Shown: in pieces, positions 1 to 7,102 of the stretch
Layout: every line of letters starts with the position of its first letter
Position numbering within the stretch: position 1 is the first letter of the stretch
Source: Nitrobacter vulgaris
GTDB lineage: Bacteria > Pseudomonadota > Alphaproteobacteria > Rhizobiales > Xanthobacteraceae
DNA: 64,000 bases
Direction: 5' to 3'
Assembly (NCBI RefSeq): GCF_031453995.1
Contig: NZ_JAVDPZ010000003.1
Span: 124,001 to 188,000 of the forward strand
Notes under the pieces: generated by a model
Database searches by the model: none
Seen by the model: the letters and a program-made list of their open reading frames with translations, nothing else
What the model was told of the DNA's origin: nothing
Position numbers and translations under genes: made by a program

Positions 1-2
1 CC

Positions 3-917
3 GATACCCTCGCCGCCGCCGAAGCCGTGATGGCAGAAACCGACCGCGCCGCGAAAATCTCGCTTGAGTCGCTGTCAAGCGCACGCGAGGCTACGGCGCG
101 CGCCGAAGAGCGGATGGACGGAAGCAAGCGGCGGCTCGAGGATACCGAACGCGAAATCCGCGACATGCTCGAGGTCGAACCCGACGCGGTGGCTTCACTG
201 GCCGAAATTCAGTCCGGCGTCGACCTGCCGCCGCTGCCGGAGATCGAGGCGGATCTCGAAAAGCTGCGCCGCGACCGCGACCGTCTCGGCGCCGTCAACT
301 TGCGCGCCGAAGAAGAATTGCGCGAGGTCGAAACCCAACACACCTCACTCGCTACCGAGCGCGACGACCTCGTCGAGGCCATCAAGAAGCTGCGCACCGG
401 CATCCAGAGCCTCAACCGCGAGGCGCGGGAGCGGCTTCTGACCTCGTTCGAGACCGTCAACACCCATTTCAAGCGGCTGTTCACCGATCTGTTCGGCGGC
501 GGCGAGGCCGCGCTGCACCTGATCGAGAGCGACGATCCGCTGGAAGCCGGCCTTGAGATCATCGCCAAGCCGCCGGGCAAGAAGCCGCAGACGTTGTCGC
601 TGCTCTCGGGCGGTGAACAGGCGCTGACAGCACTGGCGCTGATCTTCGCAGTGTTCCTCACCAATCCGTCACCGATCTGTGTGCTGGACGAAGTCGACGC
701 GCCGCTCGACGACCACAACGTCGAACGGTTCTGTAATCTCCTGCACGAGATGACGTCGTCCACGGAGACGCGCTTCATCATCATCACCCACAATCCGATC
801 ACCATGGCGCGGATGAACAGGCTGTTCGGCGTCACCATGGCCGAGCGTGGCGTCTCGCAACTGGTGTCGGTCGATCTTGAAAACGCGGTGAAAATTCTCG
901 ACCAGAACGTCGCGTGA
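3..917 (+). CDS. smc: Chromosome segregation protein SMC, C-terminal part (cut by window edge)
   Basis: The reading frame is open to the left edge, so only the last ~304 residues of a protein usually near 1150 residues are visible. SMC dimers bind and compact DNA and help segregate the chromosome. The visible part starts in the end of the coiled coil, rich in Glu, Arg and Leu, and runs into the C-terminal ATPase lobe. The ABC signature LSGGEQ lies near visible residue 202, followed by Walker B ICVLDEVDAPLDD with its D-loop, and a late THNPITM segment holding the switch histidine. These features are diagnostic of SMC; RecN or SbcC would have different signature surroundings. The start codon is outside the window. 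Confidence 0.95.
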   Translation, partial: DTLAAAEAVMAETDRAAKISLESLSSAREATARAEERMDGSKRRLEDTEREIRDMLEVEPDAVASLAEIQSGVDLPPLPEIEADLEKLRRDRDRLGAVNLRAEEELREVETQHTSLATERDDLVEAIKKLRTGIQSLNREARERLLTSFETVNTHFKRLFTDLFGGGEAALHLIESDDPLEAGLEIIAKPPGKKPQTLSLLSGGEQALTALALIFAVFLTNPSPICVLDEVDAPLDDHNVERFCNLLHEMTSSTETRFIIITHNPITMARMNRLFGVTMAERGVSQLVSVDLENAVKILDQNVA

Positions 918-959
918 CCTCTTCCTTCTCCCGTCGCGGGAGAGGGAACAAAGACCGCC

Positions 960-2003
960 ATGATCCCGCCCGATCTTCCTGCCGAACTGAAGGCTGCCTT
1001 ACAGCGGAAAGCGCAGGGTCTGACCCGCAGCGATGCCGCAGCTCGCGCGGCCGCGATATCGCAAACGTATCGGAGCGGCGGCGGTTCAAGCACGATCCGA
1101 GACGAAACTGACGCACTGGCCTATGCGCTGGCGCGGATGCCCGCGACCTATGCGGCCGTGGTGGCCAGCCTCAATGCGCTTCGCGAGATACGCCCACAGT
1201 TTACGCCGGTCAGCCTGCTCGATGTCGGTGCTGGCCCCGGAACGGCGACATGGGCTGCTGCGCAGGCGTTCGAATCCCTCGACGCATTCTCGGCGATCGA
1301 CGCCAATCCGGCGCTGCGTTCGCTCGCACTGGACCTCGCTGCCGATGCGGTGCGACTGAACGGCCTCAGCTATGTGCAACACGACGCGTCAGCCGGGCTT
1401 CACAATGCAGCCGAGAGCGCCGATCTTGTGCTCGCGAGCTATGTCATCGGCGAACTCAGCGCCGATCGGCAAGCCGCGCTCGCTGATTTGATGTGGGCGG
1501 CGACGCGCGACACGCTAGTGGTTGTCGAACCCGGCACGCCCACCGGCTACCGGCGAATCCTCGATCTGCGACGCCGGCTGGTCGCGCAAGGCGCGTATGT
1601 CATCGCCCCCTGCCCGCATGACGGCGAGTGTCCGCTCATGTTGTTGTCAAGCGAGGCAGGCATTTCGCGTGAAGACAATGCATCAAAACAAAAAGCTGTG
1701 GCGGACTGGTGCCATTTCGTGCAGCGGCTACCGCGGTCCCGCGCGCATAAGCAGATCAAGGGCGTGGAGCTTCCTTTCGAGGACGAAAAATTCAGCTATG
1801 TCGCGTTGGCCCGAACGCCCGCCCGACAACGTCCGGCACGGGTGCTGGCGCCGCCCCTGATCACCAAGGCCGCAATGCGGATCAAGCTGTGTCATCCCGA
1901 TGGGAGCGCCGGCGTCGCGACATTTCCCCGTCGTGACAAGGCCAGCTATTCCCGTGTGCGCCGCGTCGGCTGGGGCGACGTCGTCAACCTGACCGAGACG
2001 TGA
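960..2003 (+). CDS. Rsm22-family ribosome-associated methyltransferase-like protein
   Basis: A 347-residue protein of the Rsm22 family, related to mitochondrial METTL17 and needed in mitochondria for small ribosomal subunit assembly. The SAM-binding fold is visible as LLDVGAGPGTATWAA (about residues 83-97), with a later VVVEPGTPTGYR strand. A cysteine group, CPHDGECPL near residue 219 plus WCHF near residue 249, matches the metal-binding part of the family, where a 4Fe-4S cluster has been reported. The gene starts 42 bases after smc and may be cotranscribed with it. The family is clear from the motifs; whether the bacterial protein methylates rRNA or only binds the ribosome is not shown here. 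Confidence 0.85.
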   Translation: MIPPDLPAELKAALQRKAQGLTRSDAAARAAAISQTYRSGGGSSTIRDETDALAYALARMPATYAAVVASLNALREIRPQFTPVSLLDVGAGPGTATWAAAQAFESLDAFSAIDANPALRSLALDLAADAVRLNGLSYVQHDASAGLHNAAESADLVLASYVIGELSADRQAALADLMWAATRDTLVVVEPGTPTGYRRILDLRRRLVAQGAYVIAPCPHDGECPLMLLSSEAGISREDNASKQKAVADWCHFVQRLPRSRAHKQIKGVELPFEDEKFSYVALARTPARQRPARVLAPPLITKAAMRIKLCHPDGSAGVATFPRRDKASYSRVRRVGWGDVVNLTET

Positions 2004-2014
2004 TTATTTGAAAA

Positions 2015-2473
2015 TTAGGACGGCCGCGAGAAGACGTAGATCAGCCCGCTCAGCATCAGAAGCACCACCGCCGCCGTGAGCCAAGGGCCGGGATGGCTGC
2101 CGAACCAGAATCCCGCAAAGCCGATCGCCATGCCGCCAAGCGCCATCAGCTTGGCCTTTACGGGGATCGCGCCGCGCTCGCGCCAGCCACGTAGCAGCGA
2201 GCCAAAACGCGGGTGCTGCAACAGCCAGTTTTCAAGGCGGGGAGAAGAGCGGGCGAAACAGGCGGCGGCCAAAATCAGAAACGGCGTCGTCGGCAGCACC
2301 GGCAGGAACGCGCCGATAAAGCCGAGCGCGACGAAACAGATACCCAGCACCAGAAAAATGCCGCGCATTATTCGCGACGTGCTAGTGCGCGGATCGACGG
2401 CACTAGCCACGCCCGCGCCGAAAGATTGCTCGTCCACGATCATGCGCTCGCCATCCTGATCCACCACATCCAC
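2015..2473 (-). CDS. DUF454 (YbaN-like) inner membrane protein
   Basis: A 152-residue protein with a polar N-terminal ~35 residues followed by three or four hydrophobic segments. The segment GFIGAFLPVLPTTPFLILA is the conserved core of the DUF454/YbaN family, and AAACFARSSPRLENWLLQHP is the typical loop after it. No biochemical role is established for the family. The gene faces the Rsm22 gene with only 11 bases between the stops. The start is uncertain: an in-frame ATG ten codons in (2443) or the Met just before the first membrane segment would give a length nearer the family norm. Confidence 0.8.
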   Translation of the reverse strand: MDVVDQDGERMIVDEQSFGAGVASAVDPRTSTSRIMRGIFLVLGICFVALGFIGAFLPVLPTTPFLILAAACFARSSPRLENWLLQHPRFGSLLRGWRERGAIPVKAKLMALGGMAIGFAGFWFGSHPGPWLTAAVVLLMLSGLIYVFSRPS

Positions 2474-2632
2474 ACCCTACATCTGCTTCACACAGAACAA
2501 AATACCGAACAACTTGAACTTTTCTAAGAGTTTTCCCGACCAAAGGGCGCCGTCTCCCGGCGGAACCTGCCGTTCGCGCGGAATATCGTCTACGGTGACC
2601 GCGTTCGCGTCCTCTCATCAGGAGCTTTTCTC

Positions 2633-3193
2633 ATGTCGACCGGCTTGATTGTTCTCGGCGTCATCGTCGCCGTCGCTGTGTTCGCGCTTGTCGCCTATAA
2701 CCGGCTGGTCGCACTCAGCCAGCGCGTCAGTCAGGCCTTCGCCGACATCGATGTGCAGCTCAAGCAGCGTCACGACCTGATCCCGAACCTTGTCGAAACC
2801 GTGAAAGGCTATGCCGCGCATGAGCGCGGGACACTGGATGACGTCATCAAGGCTCGCAACGTCGCGATGTCGGCGCAGGGGCCGGCGCAGGTCGGCGCCG
2901 CCGAAAACCAGTTGAGCGGCGCGCTTGGCCGGCTCATCGCGTTGTCGGAGGCTTATCCGGATCTCAAGGCCAATGCCAATTTCCAACAGCTTGCCGGCGA
3001 ACTGTCCGACATCGAAAATAAAGTCGCCGCAAGCCGTCGTTTCTTCAACAACGCCGTTCAAGAGTACAACACCGCTATCCAGCAACTGCCGGCAGCGTTG
3101 TTCGCGGGCACGTTCGGCTTCACGCACAAGGAGTTTTTTGATCTCGGTGCCAGCCGCGCGACCGTAGAACAGACGCCTCAGGTGAAATTCTGA
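2633..3193 (+). CDS. LemA family protein
   Basis: A 186-residue protein with one N-terminal membrane segment (about residues 3-22), then the LemA core of long helices. Family marks are the YNRLVALSQRVSQAFADIDV stretch, the LKQRHDLIPNLVETVKGYA motif and the C-terminal RRFFNNAVQEYNTAIQQLP. LemA proteins have a short periplasmic N-terminus and a helical domain of uncertain function. The start follows an AGGAG-like ribosome site. An M48 protease follows on the same strand, a pairing often seen in proteobacteria, which suggests a role in envelope quality control. That role is inferred from context only. Confidence 0.9.
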   Translation: MSTGLIVLGVIVAVAVFALVAYNRLVALSQRVSQAFADIDVQLKQRHDLIPNLVETVKGYAAHERGTLDDVIKARNVAMSAQGPAQVGAAENQLSGALGRLIALSEAYPDLKANANFQQLAGELSDIENKVAASRRFFNNAVQEYNTAIQQLPAALFAGTFGFTHKEFFDLGASRATVEQTPQVKF

Positions 3194-3403
3194 GGCTTTT
3201 GCCATGGATCGAAGCGGGCAGAACGGACTCTCCTTTCCGTTCTTCGGAGATGGAGACGGCTATCCAATCACCGGGATCGATTTTGTCGTTGGCTCGATCC
3301 CTTTCCGATTTTGTTGCATCCCCCTCTCCGTCCTTCACCCACTGCCATCCGAGGGAAGGAAACGGATCGTCTGCGTGACAAGCGCTGCAAACGGATTCGC
3401 TTA

Positions 3404-4516
3404 ATGGCAGCTTACGGTCTCTACACCCACATCGCGTCGAACAAGATTCGTTCGATGTTTTTGCTCGCCGGGCTGTTCGTCCTGATTTATGTAATGGTGT
3501 TCGCCGGCGCGCTGATTGCCGAAGTGTTTCGACGCGGCGCAGACTACCCGGCGGCGTTCTACATCACCATCGCCTGGCATGACCTGATCGCCGCCCTCCC
3601 CTGGGCAACAGCAGGTTCGGCGCTGTGGATCGTGATCGCCTATTTCTTCCATCAGTCGATCATTGATGCGGTCACCGGCGGCCATGATGTCACCCGCAAG
3701 GAACAACCGCAGCTCTACAACTTGCTGGAAAACCTTTGCATCTCGCGCGGCATCCCGATGCCGAAGCTGAAGGTGATCGATACCGACGCGATCAACGCTT
3801 TCGCTACCGGCCTCAACCGCCGTCAATATGCGATCACCGTCACCACCGGCCTGATGAACCAGCTTAACGATCGGGAGATGGAAGCGGTGCTTGGTCACGA
3901 ACTGACCCACATCCGCAACGGCGACGTTCAGTTGATGGTGGTCGCTGTCATCATCGCGGGCGTGGTCGGCTTCGTCGCGGAATTGTGCTTCCGCATCTTC
4001 TTCAACAGCGGCGCGCGGATCGGCGGCGGTTCGTCGCGCTCATCCTCCTCCCGCAACGGCGACAGCAAAGGCGGCGGCGCCGTCATCGCCGTGATCCTGG
4101 CGATGGTGCTGATCGCGCTCTCCTGGTTTTTATCGCAAGCGATACGGATGGCGCTGTCACGCTCGCGCGAACTGATGGCTGACGCGGGCTCGGTTGAACT
4201 GACCAAGGATCCCGACGCCATGATCTCGGCGTTGCGCAAGATCGAGAACCGTGGCGAACTGCCGGGCGCAACCTCGGCCGTGATGGAAATGTGTGTCGAC
4301 AACCCGCGCCAGGGTTTCGCCGACCTTTTTGCCACCCATCCTTCCATCGAAACGCGGGTGCGCGCGCTGGTGACCTATGCCGGCGGCCACGATCCCGGAC
4401 CGATGCGGTTGGATACCGAGCGCGCCGCGACCGATCAGAAATTGCCCGAGCTTCCGCCGGGACCCTGGAGCGAGCCGGCACCGCCCGTTCCCGGCCCCTG
4501 GAGTCATCGCTCCTGA
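3404..4516 (+). CDS. M48 family membrane zinc metalloprotease (HtpX-like)
   Basis: A 370-residue peptidase with two membrane segments near the N-terminus (about residues 20-45 and 60-85) and another after the active site. The zinc motif HELTH lies at residues 165-169, and a downstream SRELMADAGS supplies the glutamate ligand, as in HtpX and related M48 enzymes that cut damaged membrane proteins. The ATG at 3404 was chosen because the homologous sequence begins at MAAYGLYTHIASNK; upstream in-frame codons lack family similarity. A Gly/Ser/Arg-rich low-complexity loop precedes the third membrane segment, and the C-terminus is Pro-rich. It lies 210 bases after lemA and is probably functionally linked to it. 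Confidence 0.88.
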   Translation: MAAYGLYTHIASNKIRSMFLLAGLFVLIYVMVFAGALIAEVFRRGADYPAAFYITIAWHDLIAALPWATAGSALWIVIAYFFHQSIIDAVTGGHDVTRKEQPQLYNLLENLCISRGIPMPKLKVIDTDAINAFATGLNRRQYAITVTTGLMNQLNDREMEAVLGHELTHIRNGDVQLMVVAVIIAGVVGFVAELCFRIFFNSGARIGGGSSRSSSSRNGDSKGGGAVIAVILAMVLIALSWFLSQAIRMALSRSRELMADAGSVELTKDPDAMISALRKIENRGELPGATSAVMEMCVDNPRQGFADLFATHPSIETRVRALVTYAGGHDPGPMRLDTERAATDQKLPELPPGPWSEPAPPVPGPWSHRS

Positions 4517-4570
4517 TCTTTATCTTTGCCGCTTTCTAAGCCTGTTTCAGGCTCGCAGGCAGACTTGAGG

Positions 4571-4607
4571 CTTTCCGCTTCTGATGGAAGCAGAAGCGGA
4601 GCTTTTT
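4571..4607 (+). terminator. Rho-independent terminator after the M48 protease gene
   Basis: A GC-rich stem (GCTTTCCGCTTCT paired with AGAAGCGGAGC) followed by a run of five T. It lies 54 bases after the protease stop on the same strand. Confidence 0.7.
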
Positions 4608-4612
4608 GATTT

Positions 4613-4659
4613 GACGCGTTTTCTCCACGCGAACCGGTATCCACTTCGCTCGAAAACGC
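4613..4659. repeat. Dispersed 47-bp repeat, single copy
   Basis: This copy begins GACGCGTTTTCTCCACGCG and ends CACTTCGCTCGAAAACGC. The same core occurs at 31332-31377 and, inverted, at 31789-31834. Its ends form an imperfect inverted repeat (GCGTTTTC / GAAAACGC). With the terminator next to it and an AT-rich stretch near 4680-4730, it accounts for most of the 316-base gap before the P-loop gene. Confidence 0.75.
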
Positions 4660-4832
4660 AAATATAGCCGCCACGAATGCTCAACGGCTCAACGAATTTT
4701 GCCAGATTTGACATATCGAATTGAATTCTCCCTCGTTTCTGCCATGGTCCCGCTCCAAGCAACGACTGGGGGGGACAGCCCGGTCGCGCGACCATACGCG
4801 GTCACCGATTTCAGCTTGCTCAAAGGGGTCTC

Positions 4833-5591
4833 ATGGCGAAGCCGGCAGTGATTGTGGTTGGCGCGGACAAAGGCGGCGTTGGCAAAACGACCGTTTCCCG
4901 CACCATTCTCGACTATTTCAGCGCCAACAACGTACCGACCAGAGCCTTCGACACAGAATCGCCTCGTGGCACACTGAGGCGTTTTCATCCAGATGTCACT
5001 GAGATCGTCGACATGACGTCGACCGCGGATCAGATGAAGATCTTCGATACGCTCAACACGGCCAAGGCTAGCGTCACCGTGATTGACGTCCGTGCCGGAC
5101 TCATGTCTTCGGCTCTGGCCTCGCTTCGCGATATCGGTTTTCTCGACGCGGCGAAAACGGGGCAGATTACCTTCGCGGTATTCCACATTCTTGGCCCCTC
5201 CATCGCCTCCCTGGATGAGATCGCGGAAACTGCCAGATTCATGTCCGGTGCCAAATATTTTCTGGTGAAGAATTTCATCAACAACACGAGCTTCTTCGAG
5301 TGGGACCAGGCGACCTACAACGCCTACTTCCGCAAGATCAAGGATGCGACCGAAATCACCATCCCGAAACTCAACGAGATGGCGTACGAGCAGGTCGAGG
5401 TGTCATCGGTGCCCTTCCTCAGGTTCGTGGCCAACAAGGGACCGAAGAACGAAGCCGCGAACTACTCGTTCGTTCTGCGCGGCTATGTTCGCCACTGGCT
5501 CGCCAATGTGTGGAGCGAATACGACCGCATCAAGCTCACCGACATCGTCGCCTCAAAGGAGAAGAGCGGTTCCCGCGCCTCGAACAAGTAA
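4833..5591 (+). CDS. ParA/MinD-like P-loop ATPase, first of a pair
   Basis: A 252-residue SIMIBI-class ATPase. The deviant Walker A motif GADKGGVGKTT at residues 10-20 includes the signature lysine that ParA and MinD dimers use across the interface. The second motif is TVIDVRAGLMSS near residue 82, where ParA proteins have hDxPAG. The C-terminal third is rich in aromatic residues and has no recognised partner domain. No ParB, CbiA-type enzyme domain or nitrogenase-like feature is visible. A second small P-loop gene follows 113 bases later on the same strand. The role is unknown; positioning of a protein or complex is a family-based guess. Confidence 0.75.
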   Translation: MAKPAVIVVGADKGGVGKTTVSRTILDYFSANNVPTRAFDTESPRGTLRRFHPDVTEIVDMTSTADQMKIFDTLNTAKASVTVIDVRAGLMSSALASLRDIGFLDAAKTGQITFAVFHILGPSIASLDEIAETARFMSGAKYFLVKNFINNTSFFEWDQATYNAYFRKIKDATEITIPKLNEMAYEQVEVSSVPFLRFVANKGPKNEAANYSFVLRGYVRHWLANVWSEYDRIKLTDIVASKEKSGSRASNK

Positions 5592-5704
5592 CTGATCTTT
5601 CCGTCGTTCCGGAACTTATCAGTTGATAGTGGCGCATCAAGAATGTCGGTGGAGAGTTTGTCGGCGTCCTGCTAGATCGGGATCGTCGCTCCGATGTAGC
5701 TCCT

Positions 5705-6373
5705 ATGCCTCGCACTCCTGTCTACATTATCTGTTCGCCACGTCCGCAGGTCGGCAAGACGCTGATAGCGCGGCAGCTCAGCGAGTTTCTTCGTTTGCAG
5801 CGGGGCGATGTCCTCGCCTTTGACGTCAACCTGAAGGAGCCGTCTCTGGTCGACTATCTGCCGCGTCTCACAGAGACCGCGGAAATTGATGACACGTTCG
5901 GCAAGATGGCGCTGATGGACCAGTTGATCGTCAATGATGGTCTCGCCAAGGTCGTCGACCTCGGTTATCCCTCCTTCGACGAATTTTTCGGGATGATCGA
6001 AGAAATCGGATTCGTCAAGGAATCCGCGCGGAGCGAGGTGGCGCCGGTTGTCCTATTCATCGCCGATAGCGATCGTATTTCCGCACGCGGCTATCAGACC
6101 CTACGGGCAACGCTGCCGCCCAACGCTATCGTTACGGTCGAAAATGAATTCGTTATGCGCGGAAGGCTGCCCGAAGCTTTCATGCACAATCGGGTGATGC
6201 GCATCGCAGAACTTCCCGCGTTTCTCAAGACCTATATCGACCGGCTGACCTTCTCGTTCACCGAATATCTGCGAACGGAGACAGATTCTTCAACCGAGCT
6301 CCACCAGTGGATCCGCAACAACTATTTCGGCTTTCGTGAGATCGAACGACAACTGATGCAACAGGGGGGATGA
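5705..6373 (+). CDS. Divergent MinD/ParA-like P-loop protein, second of a pair
   Basis: A 222-residue protein beginning with a P-loop, SPRPQVGKTLIA at residues 11-22. Compared with the KGGVGKT of its neighbour, the signature lysine position holds Arg, so the cross-dimer lysine appears to be lost while the catalytic GKT remains. A second strand LAFDVNLKEPSLVDYLP resembles the switch region after the first beta strand. The protein is shorter than usual ParA proteins and its function is not recognised. Its position suggests it works with, or is regulated by, the preceding ATPase. Start choice: this ATG gives the hydrophobic strand directly before the P-loop; no strong ribosome site is seen. Confidence 0.65.
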   Translation: MPRTPVYIICSPRPQVGKTLIARQLSEFLRLQRGDVLAFDVNLKEPSLVDYLPRLTETAEIDDTFGKMALMDQLIVNDGLAKVVDLGYPSFDEFFGMIEEIGFVKESARSEVAPVVLFIADSDRISARGYQTLRATLPPNAIVTVENEFVMRGRLPEAFMHNRVMRIAELPAFLKTYIDRLTFSFTEYLRTETDSSTELHQWIRNNYFGFREIERQLMQQGG

Positions 6374-6403
6374 GATTCATTTCCTTCCCCCTCGAAGGAG
6401 GGC

Positions 6404-6943
6404 TCAATGTCCGCCGAACGCCATCAGCGTCCGCACGGGGACATCCATCGCGCGTAACTTGGCCGCGCCGCCGAGATCCGGCAGATCGATGATAAAGCAG
6501 GCAGCAACGACGTCAGCGCCGATCTGGCGCAACAGCTTCACCGCGCCCTCGGCTGTGCCGCCGGTGGCGATCAGATCATCCACCAAAATGACGCGCTCGC
6601 CCCTGGCAATGGCGTCGACGTGCATTTCCATTTCGTCGATGCCGTATTCGAGCGCATAGGCTATCCGTACGGTCTGGTGCGGCAGCTTGCCCTTCTTGCG
6701 GATCGGCACAAAGCCTGCGGACACCTGATGCGCCACCGCGCCACCGAGGATAAAGCCCCGCGCCTCGATGCCGGCGACCTTGTCGATCTTCGATCCGGCC
6801 CACGGATGCACGAGCTGATCGACGGCGCGGCGGAACGCGCGCGCATCGCCGAGGAGCGTGGTGATGTCCCGAAACATGACCCCCGGCTTGGGGTAATCCG
6901 GAATGGTACGAACGGAGGCCTGCAGATCATCTTCGAAGGTCAT
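6404..6943 (-). CDS. apt: Adenine phosphoribosyltransferase
   Basis: A 179-residue enzyme that makes AMP from adenine and PRPP in purine salvage, in the cytoplasm. The PRPP-binding motif VILVDDLIATGGTA is at about residues 118-131, and the family start MTFEDDLQASVRTIPDYPKP and GVMFRDITTLLGD are visible. The ATG at 6943 was chosen because family homology begins there; an in-frame Met seven codons upstream adds residues without similarity. It faces the second P-loop gene across 30 bases and appears to be a single-gene unit. Confidence 0.95.
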   Translation of the reverse strand: MTFEDDLQASVRTIPDYPKPGVMFRDITTLLGDARAFRRAVDQLVHPWAGSKIDKVAGIEARGFILGGAVAHQVSAGFVPIRKKGKLPHQTVRIAYALEYGIDEMEMHVDAIARGERVILVDDLIATGGTAEGAVKLLRQIGADVVAACFIIDLPDLGGAAKLRAMDVPVRTLMAFGGH

Positions 6944-6983
6944 CGAATCTCTTTCGCAGAACAAATTTGGAGCGGCGCTTTGC

Positions 6984-7076
6984 CTTCGTCATTCCTGAGC
7001 ATAGCCGTTCGAAGAACGGCGTCGCTTCGCTCGCCTATGATCCGGCAATCCATCCTTTTGCGGATGACGGTTGCAG
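6984..7076. repeat. Intergenic repeat-like palindromic element
   Basis: The stretch begins TCGTCATTCC and ends CGGATGACGG, giving complementary ends around an internal hairpin (CCGTTCGAAGAACGG). Its layout recalls the CGTCATTG-type repeats at 14.2 and 14.6 kb, but the internal sequence differs. It fills the gap between apt and trpE(G). Confidence 0.45.
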
Positions 7077-7102
7077 GGGTCAAGCCCGCGCATGAGGCTC
7101 TT

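Noticed and set aside
2618..3205. A 195-residue frame opposite lemA
   Set aside because: The LemA reading on the other strand has full family motifs; this one has none.
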